DNA of 11,873 nucleotides from Haloquadratum sp. J07HQX50 (GTDB lineage Archaea > Halobacteriota > Halobacteria > Halobacteriales > Haloferacaceae). Below the pieces are notes generated by a model. The model ran no database searches. It was not told the origin of the DNA and worked only from the letters and a program-made list of their open reading frames with translations. The stretch is from NCBI GenBank assembly GCA_000416005.1, contig KE356563.1, positions 1,152,878 to 1,164,750 of the forward strand. The letters are read 5' to 3'. Each line of letters starts with the position of its first letter. Within the stretch, counting starts at the first letter, position 1. Shown here one piece after another: positions 6,925-11,873 of this stretch. The translations under genes were made by a program, and so were the position numbers.

Positions 6925-6942
6925 GAGAACCAAGCGGTTCTC
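6925..6942. repeat. Perfect 7-bp stem-loop in the gene-free stretch
   Basis: GAGAACC (6925-6931) and GGTTCTC (6936-6942) are exact inverted repeats around the tetraloop AAGC. Its function is not evident. It is 120 bases beyond the metallo-hydrolase stop and has no T-run behind it. Confidence 0.45.
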
Positions 6943-7130
6943 TCGCAGCGATCATCTCAGCGCAGACAAGCGTAATCATCAATTGTAAGCCACGAGTAAG
7001 TTGCAATCTACAGAAGAGCAACGCGAGTGCCTCGGAACTTTGAGCTGATCCCGAGGTACTTCACCAACAGCCACTTAATCAGGAATTGATGTGATTCCCC
7101 TCAATCTTCATTTGGATCATCAAGACTCAT

Positions 7131-7164
7131 CTTGAGATTCCCCTCCTCTCAGGGCGAAAATTCC
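7131..7164 (-). mobile_element. Possible solo right end of an IS1341-type element
   Basis: On the minus strand this reads GGAATTTTCGCCCT, then a purine-rich GAGAGGAGGGG, then AATCTCAAG. The terminal relic at 1155-1198 has the same order: GGAATTCGCGC, a hairpin, then CTCAAG. The likeness suggests a left-over right end, but no tnpB sequence is attached and the similarity is short. Confidence 0.22.
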
Positions 7165-7226
7165 TAGCCGTCGGATGAATAGTCGAACCATCACGAGTCT
7201 CGTTGGGTTTGATGATGGCATGCGAT

Positions 7227-7907
7227 TTACTCTCCCAATGCTTGGAGTATACCCTGTCCATCCGTGCTCCGGCCAAGATAAGGCAGCGTCGCACGCTCTG
7301 GGTGCGGCATCAGAACAGCGATGTTTGATTGACTCCCAATCATCCCAGCGATATTGTCTCTCGACCCGTTTGGGTTTGCTGCCTCGGTTATCTCACCATC
7401 CTCAGAGCAGTATCGAAAGAGAATACGATTCTGGTCTGATAACTTTGCACATTCACTGGCTGGGATTTCAAACCGCCCTTCGCCATGCGCGATTGGAATC
7501 TCAATGACCTCACCTACGTCATACGCAGTCGTCCAAGGAGTGTCAGCGTTTTCGACGCGTAAATAAATAGATTCACACTGAAATTGGGCACTACTATTTG
7601 TAGTGAATGCACCTGGTGTGAGTCCCGACTCACATCCAACCTGCGCACCATTACATACGCCGAGCACGGGAACGCCTGATGCTGCATGGTCACGCACTTC
7701 AGCCATGATTGGAGAATGAGCAGCCATCGCACCTGCTCGCAGGTAATCACCGTAGGAGAATCCACCGGGAATGACAATACCAGCTACGTCACGTGGCAGT
7801 GAATGCTCATGCCATGTGAGCTTTGCATCAATACCGAGATGCGAAAGCGCGCGTAGTGCATCGCGGTCACAGTTTGATCCTCCAAACTGGACGATTGCAA
7901 CGGTCAT
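7227..7907 (-). CDS. purQ: FGAM synthase, glutaminase subunit PurQ
   Basis: PurQ hydrolyses glutamine and supplies ammonia to PurL, so that formylglycinamide ribonucleotide (FGAR) becomes the amidine FGAM, the fourth step of purine synthesis. The 226-residue protein is a full-length class I glutamine amidotransferase. It begins MTVAIVQFGGSNCDRD, carries PGGFSYGDYLRAGA (48-60), the nucleophile Cys85 in GVCNGAQ (83-89), and His202/Glu204 in PHPERA. All triad residues are present. The start at 7907 has GGAG about 7 bases upstream, a proper Shine-Dalgarno site, as expected for the second gene of an operon. It lies 36 bases after purS. The synthetase subunit PurL is not in this window and must be encoded elsewhere. 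Confidence 0.96.
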   Translation of the reverse strand: MTVAIVQFGGSNCDRDALRALSHLGIDAKLTWHEHSLPRDVAGIVIPGGFSYGDYLRAGAMAAHSPIMAEVRDHAASGVPVLGVCNGAQVGCESGLTPGAFTTNSSAQFQCESIYLRVENADTPWTTAYDVGEVIEIPIAHGEGRFEIPASECAKLSDQNRILFRYCSEDGEITEAANPNGSRDNIAGMIGSQSNIAVLMPHPERATLPYLGRSTDGQGILQALGE

Positions 7908-7943
7908 AACTGACTCCGAAGAGAAATTATCAACACAGACATG

Positions 7944-8192
7944 CTATCGTTGTACCTCGACATCGAAGTCATGAATTGTCGGATTAGCTAGCAGACGGTC
8001 GGCCATCGCCGTGACCTGTTCGTTCGCTGCCTCTACAGAGGCGGCCTCAATGTCAATTTCAAACCGATCAGCAGAGCGGAGCGCCTCTAACTCAAATCCC
8101 AATCGCTCAAGTGCCTGTTTGGTTGTCTCTGCCTCCGGATCCAACACCCCAGATTTCAATCTTACTGTCACAGTCGCAGTATAGAGAGTCAT
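7944..8192 (-). CDS. purS: FGAM synthase, small subunit PurS
   Basis: PurS is the small subunit that bridges PurQ and PurL and helps pass ammonia in the three-part FGAM synthase of archaea and Gram-positive bacteria. The 82-residue protein shows the family pattern: TATVTVRLKSGVLDPEAETT (5-24), an ALERLGFE helix (27-34), RFEIDIEA (43-50) and the closing LLANPTIHDFDVEVQ. Length is typical. It is the first gene of the purS-purQ unit and diverges from purU; the 146-base gap 8193-8338 holds both promoters. The purS promoter is not clear: an AT-rich GATATAC lies only about 14 bases before the ATG, and a weak CTTTGA lies near -26. Confidence 0.95.
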   Translation of the reverse strand: MTLYTATVTVRLKSGVLDPEAETTKQALERLGFELEALRSADRFEIDIEAASVEAANEQVTAMADRLLANPTIHDFDVEVQR

Positions 8193-8271
8193 TAGATAAT
8201 ACTGTATATCCCCCAGTCAAAGCCGTTTTGTCTGACACACATCAGCAGGAGTTTTGATACGCCATGAGACA

Positions 8272-8283
8272 CGTTTTTATTCA
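8272..8283 (+). promoter_or_regulatory. TATA-like promoter of purU
   Basis: CGTTTTTATTC is the best AT-rich block upstream of purU. Transcription should start near 8300-8305, leaving a leader of about 35 bases. A short palindrome, AATGC-CT-GCATT (8303-8314), falls at the predicted start and might be a regulator site. Confidence 0.4.
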
Positions 8284-8326
8284 TCGGGAGTTCTGCTTAT
8301 GCAATGCCTGCATTATCGGATGATGT

Positions 8327-8332
8327 GAGGTG
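8327..8332 (+). promoter_or_regulatory. Shine-Dalgarno site that decides the purU start
   Basis: GAGGTG ends 6 bases before the GTG at 8339. The earlier in-frame GTG at 8330 lies inside this motif and would have no ribosome-binding site, so 8339 is the likely start. Confidence 0.6.
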
Positions 8333-8338
8333 GAATCT

Positions 8339-9322
8339 GTGACAACTTCGCTGACAGAGATTACAGTCGTAGGCGAAGACAGCAGCGGAATCGTTGCCTC
8401 CGTTACCTCTCAGTTGTTTGAACGCCAGGTGAACATTGAGGACATCGATCAGGCCGTCCGAGACGGTATGTTTCGCATGACACTTCGCGCAGATACCTCT
8501 GAGATGGTCTGCACTGAGGCAACACTCAAAAGGGCGTTTGATTCACTGGCCGACGAACTCGGCGTTGATATCCAGGTCCGGTTCCCCACCGACCGACAAA
8601 CCGGCCGGATCGCTGCCATGGTTACAAAGGAAAGTCACTGTCTTGAATCAATCCTTCGCGCTCGAGTAGATGGTCATATTGATGCTAAAATATCGATCAT
8701 TCTTGGGAATCACTCCAAGCTTGAGCCACTGGCCGAGCGGTATGGTATCCCTTTTGTCGATATTGGAAACGAAAACGGAGTCCCAGATGAAGACGAGATT
8801 CTCGATGTCTTAGATGCGTACGAGATTGATCTCATCGTCCTCGCTCGATATATGCGTATATTGAGTCCAAAGGTAGTGTTTCGGTATGAGGATCGTATTA
8901 TCAACGTGCATCCATCATTATTACCGTCTTTCCCAGGAGCGAAAGCCTATCGCCAGGCGCGCGAGGAAGGGGTCCGCATCGCCGGAGTGACGGCCCATTA
9001 TGTCACAACTGATCTTGATCAAGGCCCAGTGATTGCACAACGAGCATTTAATATTCCTGACGATGCATCAGTCGAAGCCATACGGGCTCGTGGACAGCCC
9101 TTAGAAGCGGAGGCGCTACTCGAAGCAATCCAACTTCATTTAGATCAGGCAGTGACGGTTCACAGAGGTCGGACAAGTCTCAGAGAGCAAGCAACCACAG
9201 CGGATTACCAACTTGGATTCGCGAACGAACACAATTCTGCACTTCCACGCGAACCAACCGATAATCTCTCGAAGGCCCTCGAAAACGCTCCACAAACAGT
9301 CCCAGACTATGATGTTGAATAA
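8339..9322 (+). CDS. purU: Formyltetrahydrofolate deformylase PurU
   Basis: PurU hydrolyses 10-formyl-tetrahydrofolate to formate and tetrahydrofolate, balancing one-carbon pools. The 327-residue protein has an N-terminal ACT domain (about 1-80, starting TEITVVGEDSSGIVASVT), as in other PurU enzymes, and a formyltransferase fold (about 90-265). Asn189 and His191 in IINVHPSLLPSFPGAKAY and Asp227 in DLDQGPVIAQ correspond to the catalytic Asn/His/Asp of the glycinamide-ribonucleotide transformylase fold. The ACT domain separates it from PurN, which lacks one. The C-terminal 60 residues, from about 268 (HRGRTSLREQ onward), are an acidic low-complexity tail not found in the E. coli enzyme and common in haloarchaea. 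It starts with GTG at 8339 for the family start MTTSLTEIT and the Shine-Dalgarno spacing. It diverges from purS and converges on purC. A role as a formyltransferase in haloarchaeal purine synthesis cannot be excluded. Confidence 0.92.
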   Translation: MTTSLTEITVVGEDSSGIVASVTSQLFERQVNIEDIDQAVRDGMFRMTLRADTSEMVCTEATLKRAFDSLADELGVDIQVRFPTDRQTGRIAAMVTKESHCLESILRARVDGHIDAKISIILGNHSKLEPLAERYGIPFVDIGNENGVPDEDEILDVLDAYEIDLIVLARYMRILSPKVVFRYEDRIINVHPSLLPSFPGAKAYRQAREEGVRIAGVTAHYVTTDLDQGPVIAQRAFNIPDDASVEAIRARGQPLEAEALLEAIQLHLDQAVTVHRGRTSLREQATTADYQLGFANEHNSALPREPTDNLSKALENAPQTVPDYDVE

Positions 9323-9380
9323 ACCGAGTCAGGCTTGTTTGGGAATGAGCTAACCACGTGAGTCGGGAGACCGTACGATT

Positions 9381-10415
9381 TCATTGAACTATCTGCTCAA
9401 TATCTTCGATCACTGACTCAATATGTGGTACATCAAACCACTGGGTGCCGGTGTACTGATTCGCACCTGCAGCGTAGAAGGTAGACGCAATCTCGACTAC
9501 ATGGTCTGGAAGAGGTGTTGGGTGCCGCTCGCAAAGGGTCCGCCAATCAGCGGTATCGGCCTCTGTCGCAGATCGCTTCGCGTCTGAGACAGCATTCACC
9601 CACTCGGTATCTGCCGATTTGTAATACTGTCGAATCGCTTCCTTTGATATCTCAACACCATCATATGCGAATCGGTTCTCATCGAAGGTTCCGACCACAT
9701 CCGCTACCTTGATCATGCCATTGTGGAAGAGACACTCAATCTTCCCGTCCTCATGCGTGAATCCGCGCTTTTGAGCCTCTGCGGTGAGCACTTCATTCAC
9801 TGATTTCGCTATCTCTTCGAGTCGGTCTAAGTTTGCAATGCCCGCTATCTCTGCAGCTTCATCCCTGGTCACATAGCGATCTTGCTCTTCAAATTTTGTC
9901 GAAAATTCAACGATTGGCTTGGGGAGGTCAACTGGATGCTGAGGCCACTCATCGAGCGGAAGATCAAAATATGCAGGTTCACGACGTGAGCGAAGACTTG
10001 AACCAACTGGGACCCGATTTCGAAAGACGATCTCGAGCGGAATCACATAGTTTGTCTCGCCACGCTCGTGATATGTGGCATAATCATAGGACTGATTGCG
10101 GAGATATGATAATTCGGGTACCTGTGCGAGGTCTATCTCCATCTGCGTTGGCGGTTCATCATGAGCGGCTATTGTGGTCGCTTCTGTGTCGTCCTGCATG
10201 CTCACGCCTCGGTAATGCGTTGGGATATCGTTCGCGGCCAATAGCTCGAAGTTGTATGCACCCATCACACACAGAGAGGCACCCTTATGAGGAATCGTAT
10301 CGGGCATCGGCCCCCAATCAAAGACTGAATACTTGTCAGTGAATATAAACTGGCCAACTCCTAATTGAGTTGAACTCGGCTCACGTTTGATATCGAAGCG
10401 CTTGACAGTCGCCAT
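9381..10415 (-). CDS. purC: SAICAR synthetase PurC
   Basis: PurC joins aspartate to CAIR with ATP to give SAICAR in purine synthesis. The 344-residue protein is about 100 residues longer than the bacterial enzyme, as is normal for haloarchaea; part of the extra length lies in the segment about 55-120. Recognisable sites are GVGQFIFTDKYSVFDWG (19-35), the substrate loop region VFRNRVPVGSSLR (130-142), signature LPKPIVEFSTKFEEQDRYV (164-182) and the second signature KVADVVGTFDENRF (236-249). No catalytic part looks missing. The ATG at 10415 opens MATVKRFDIKRE, and a TATA box lies 22-29 bases upstream, so the mRNA is probably leaderless. It converges on purU over a 58-base gap with no evident hairpin. 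PurC, PurS, PurQ and PurU together form a purine/one-carbon cluster in three separate transcription units. Confidence 0.96.
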   Translation of the reverse strand: MATVKRFDIKREPSSTQLGVGQFIFTDKYSVFDWGPMPDTIPHKGASLCVMGAYNFELLAANDIPTHYRGVSMQDDTEATTIAAHDEPPTQMEIDLAQVPELSYLRNQSYDYATYHERGETNYVIPLEIVFRNRVPVGSSLRSRREPAYFDLPLDEWPQHPVDLPKPIVEFSTKFEEQDRYVTRDEAAEIAGIANLDRLEEIAKSVNEVLTAEAQKRGFTHEDGKIECLFHNGMIKVADVVGTFDENRFAYDGVEISKEAIRQYYKSADTEWVNAVSDAKRSATEADTADWRTLCERHPTPLPDHVVEIASTFYAAGANQYTGTQWFDVPHIESVIEDIEQIVQ

Positions 10416-10436
10416 TGGAAAAAAGGTGTTTGCCGC

Positions 10437-10444
10437 CTATAAGA
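10437..10444 (-). promoter_or_regulatory. TATA box of purC
   Basis: On the minus strand TCTTATAG lies 22-29 bases before the purC ATG, predicting transcription start at or very near the start codon. Confidence 0.55.
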
Positions 10445-10466
10445 AGTCTTTCACACTGTGGCTAGC

Positions 10467-10497
10467 TGAGACATGTGGGGCAGACCTGTTTGTCTCA
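10467..10497. repeat. Stem-loop between tRNA-Leu and purC
   Basis: TGAGACA (10467-10473) and TGTCTCA (10491-10497) are exact 7-base inverted repeats with a 17-base loop. The site is about 50-80 bases upstream of purC on its template side, so it may be an operator of purC or a structure on a read-through RNA from the tRNA. Confidence 0.35.
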
Positions 10498-10578
10498 TCT
10501 GAGATTGTTAGTAGCACCGCGTCTGTTGGGTGACCCAGAGTGTAATTGATCTCAGAGCGAGCGCATTCATGTGCGTCG

Positions 10579-10583
10579 AAAAA
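10579..10583 (-). terminator. T-tract terminator of tRNA-Leu
   Basis: On the minus strand a run of five T (CTCTTTTTCG) begins 4 bases after the discriminator base of the tRNA. A T-run without a hairpin is the usual archaeal tRNA terminator. Confidence 0.55.
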
Positions 10584-10586
10584 GAG

Positions 10587-10671
10587 TGCGGGGGATGGGA
10601 TTTGAACCCATGAACCCCTACGGGAGCGGATCTTAAGTCCGCCGCTTTTGGCCTGGCTCAGCCACCCCCGC
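10587..10671 (-). tRNA. tRNA-Leu, anticodon UAA
   Basis: The minus strand folds into a complete class II tRNA. The acceptor stem GCGGGGG pairs fully with CCCCCGC and the discriminator is A, as leucyl-tRNA synthetase needs. The D-arm contains GAGCCAGGCC, the anticodon stem GCGGA/TCCGC encloses the loop CTTAAGA with anticodon TAA (plus-strand 10633-10635), a long variable arm TCCCGTAGGGGTTC follows, and the T-arm is ATGGG-TTCAAAT-CCCAT. The long variable arm and A73 support leucine. There is no intron, and the CCA end is not encoded and must be added enzymatically. The upstream promoter is not obvious: TTTATA lies only 9-14 bases before the mature 5' end. Confidence 0.97.
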
Positions 10672-10788
10672 TGTGGGGCTATAAACGCGCATTTTCGAAG
10701 CGCGATTCTTCCACCACATAGAAATGTTTGTTGAAGAGCGGATATTCGTTTCGTTTCGTTTAGCTGAGCGTGGTGCGTCGGTAGCTGG

Positions 10789-11133
10789 TTACCAATCGAC
10801 GCTTAGTGTTCCGTCGCCATGCGGATCAGGGGAAATTTCCTCATCGGTGCGTCGATCAATGACATGGATAACTCCTGCATCTTTTTTCGCAGGACACACC
10901 TCAGCTGCATCGATATTCTCCTCGAGTTGGTCCTCATCAAGAAAGTACGATTGAGGGCTGGCCAACCCAGTACTGATATCCATCTCCCAGTTGTCTGCCA
11001 CCTCTGCACACCGGCCAGCACCGAAGCATTTGTTCGCTTCAAAGATGATCTTGTATGGCTTTGTTTCTACTGAGGGAGCCTCGTCTGCAGATCCTAGTTC
11101 GCTTGGGCTGATCGGCTCGTTTGTCTCAGACAT
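10789..11133 (-). CDS. Single-cluster ferredoxin with a three-cysteine site
   Basis: The 114-residue protein is a small electron carrier of the bacterial-type ferredoxin fold. After an acidic, Pro/Ser-rich N-terminal extension (1-26) comes the strand KIIFEANKC and the motif CFGAGRC (36-42), then a single CP at Cys80 in AEVCPAKKDAGVIHVID. A usual 4Fe-4S site has CxxCxxC plus a distant CP. Here the second Cys is Ala39, leaving Cys36, Cys42 and Cys80, the arrangement of 3Fe-4S ferredoxins such as those serving cytochrome P450s. It is therefore predicted to hold a 3Fe-4S cluster. The redox partner is unknown. The ATG at 11133 begins MSETNEPISP; a GTG at 11151, near a GAGGA motif, is a less likely start. 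The gene follows the cyclophilin gene after 21 bases and is probably co-transcribed with it. Confidence 0.85.
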   Translation of the reverse strand: MSETNEPISPSELGSADEAPSVETKPYKIIFEANKCFGAGRCAEVADNWEMDISTGLASPQSYFLDEDQLEENIDAAEVCPAKKDAGVIHVIDRRTDEEISPDPHGDGTLSVDW

Positions 11134-11154
11134 GTGAGTTTCGTGTTTCACTCC

Positions 11155-11694
11155 TCAGCGCTGGATATCAATTGATTCGATCTTGACCTCCTTCATTGGC
11201 TTATCATCACGGTCTGTCGGGAGGTCAGCAATCGCTTCAACCGTACTCATTCCTTCGACGACATGTCCGAAGACAGCATGATCACCATCTAAGTGTGGCT
11301 GAGCGTCGAGGGTGATGAAAAACTGCGACCCATTCGTGTTCGGACCTCTATTTGCCATCGAGAGTATTCCCGCTGAATCGTGATTGAGGTTTTCGTGAAA
11401 TTCATCGTCGAAAGTGTATCCTGGTCCACCGCGGCCAGTTCCTTCAGGGTCACCTCCTTGTATCATAAACTGGTCGATAACGCGGTGAAAGATTGTTCCC
11501 TCATACAGCGAATCAGTCCGTGTGTCTCCTGTTTCGGGATCACTCCATTCACGTTCACCTGTCGCCAGGCCAATGAAGTTCTCAACCGTAGTCGGTACAC
11601 GCTGTTCAAACAGCTCGATTGTGATTTGACCCTGTGACGTCTCCAGCACAGCGAGCGGATTCTGGGAGTTTTCAACCGTATGCGTTGAACTCAT
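11155..11694 (-). CDS. Cyclophilin-type peptidyl-prolyl isomerase
   Basis: The 179-residue protein catalyses cis-trans isomerisation of proline peptide bonds and helps cytoplasmic proteins fold. The cyclophilin core is complete: VLETSQGQITIELFE (16-30), the active-site segment FHRVIDQFMIQGGDP (69-83) with Arg71 in the place of the catalytic Arg55 of human cyclophilin A, MANRGPNTNGSQFFIT (113-128), and HLDGDHAVFGHVVEGM (134-149). The Trp that binds cyclosporin A in the human protein is His134 here, so the drug would bind weakly, as in many prokaryotic cyclophilins. There is no signal peptide. An ATG at 11694 is used; a GTTTTG element lies 26-31 bases upstream, and the more TATA-like AATATATC is too close to the ATG. 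It precedes the ferredoxin gene. Confidence 0.93.
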   Translation of the reverse strand: MSSTHTVENSQNPLAVLETSQGQITIELFEQRVPTTVENFIGLATGEREWSDPETGDTRTDSLYEGTIFHRVIDQFMIQGGDPEGTGRGGPGYTFDDEFHENLNHDSAGILSMANRGPNTNGSQFFITLDAQPHLDGDHAVFGHVVEGMSTVEAIADLPTDRDDKPMKEVKIESIDIQR

Positions 11695-11757
11695 ATAGAT
11701 ATATTCCGATGCATGGGTACAAAACGGTGTTCTCTCTTCTCAAGTTATACGGACAGC

Positions 11758-11873
11758 TCAGAATGTCTGGAGACTGTGTAGCACATCACTTGCTGCACCG
11801 GAGTCAATGCTTGCAGTTGCCATATCCAGTGCTGTGTCAACTGAGTCGGCATCTCCACGGGCATATATGCGGA
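11758..11873 (-). CDS. trpD: 3' end of anthranilate phosphoribosyltransferase TrpD (partial)
   Basis: The last 37 codons and the stop of a gene entering from the right edge are visible. The frame reads RIYARGDADSVDTALDMA, then TASIDSGAASDVLHSLQTF. The pattern of an AD/S-rich turn, a long helix and the ending SGAA-x-x-x-L matches the C-terminal helix of TrpD, which transfers the phosphoribosyl group to anthranilate in tryptophan synthesis. The catalytic regions lie outside the window, so the call rests on the tail alone. The cyclophilin gene starts 63 bases beyond its stop codon. Confidence 0.6.
   Translation of the reverse strand, partial: RIYARGDADSVDTALDMATASIDSGAASDVLHSLQTF

Larger units (their letters stand above)
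6806..7226. other. 420-base gene-free stretch between convergent genes
   Basis: No reading frame here looks like a gene. The open frames overlapping it on either strand extend into flanking genes in the wrong frame and have unlikely composition. Visible structures are a perfect hairpin at 6925-6942, a weaker one (CCTCGG with CCGAGG, around 7030-7060) and an IS-end-like stretch at 7131-7164. It may be a graveyard of mobile elements or contain an unannotated RNA. Confidence 0.5.

Noticed and set aside
6487..7021. Minus-strand open frames running from the MBL hydrolase gene into the gap
   Set aside because: Half of their length is antisense to the hydrolase. The part in the gap has no recognisable motif, so a transposase relic could not be supported.
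7175..7507. Plus-strand open frame of 110 codons overlapping purQ
   Set aside because: It is antisense to the purQ C-terminal half and has no domain or initiation signal.
8330..8338. Earlier GTG start for purU
   Set aside because: This GTG lies inside the GAGGTG ribosome-binding site for the next GTG, and the family start matches position 8339.
10657..10690. TTTATA upstream of tRNA-Leu as its promoter
   Set aside because: On the minus strand it lies only 9-14 bases before the mature tRNA 5' end, too close for a TATA box that positions transcription start about 25 bases downstream.
1..11873. CRISPR array, prophage or defence island
   Set aside because: No direct repeats with regular spacing, integrase, phage structural genes or defence-type nucleases were seen. 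The gene content is housekeeping metabolism, translation and transport.

Overview
The window looks like chromosome of a haloarchaeon with unusually moderate GC, and Haloquadratum walsbyi or a close relative is the best fit (inference). The proteins are very acidic and match haloarchaeal versions of their families: DUF5813, a short NOG1-type GTPase, a long PurC, and PurU with a C-terminal tail. Most start codons have a TATA-like box about 25 bases upstream and no Shine-Dalgarno site, so many transcripts are probably leaderless. Gene spacing is generous and relics of insertion sequences are present.

Left part (1-2800). A stand-alone Lrp/AsnC ligand-binding (RAM) protein on the minus strand diverges from a TrkA-type NAD-binding protein on the plus strand. 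A heavily decayed IS200/IS605-group (IS1341-type) TnpB relic lies between them. The relic ends directly before the trkA promoter. Two strong hairpins follow trkA, then a DUF5813 protein of unknown function.

Middle (2800-6805). Three translation or ribosome genes lie on the minus strand: seryl-tRNA synthetase (serS), the 18S/16S rRNA acp-transferase Tsr3, and a NOG1-like ribosome-associated GTPase. serS and tsr3 are tightly spaced. A metallo-beta-lactamase-fold hydrolase diverges from serS. The 420 bases after it (6806-7226) hold no convincing gene, only a hairpin and a possible insertion-sequence end.

Right part (7227-11873). This is a purine and one-carbon cluster: purS-purQ (minus), purU (plus, diverging from purS) and purC (minus, converging on purU). 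PurS and PurQ are the small and glutaminase subunits of FGAM synthase, PurC acts two steps later, and PurU releases tetrahydrofolate and formate from 10-formyl-tetrahydrofolate. Then come a tRNA-Leu(UAA) with a T-tract terminator, a ferredoxin with a three-cysteine cluster site, a cyclophilin just upstream of it, and the 3' end of trpD at the window edge.

I found no defence system, CRISPR array, or clearly new multi-gene system. The points most worth a second look are the TnpB relic against the trkA promoter, the paired hairpins after trkA, the 420-base gene-free stretch, and the ferredoxin cluster site.
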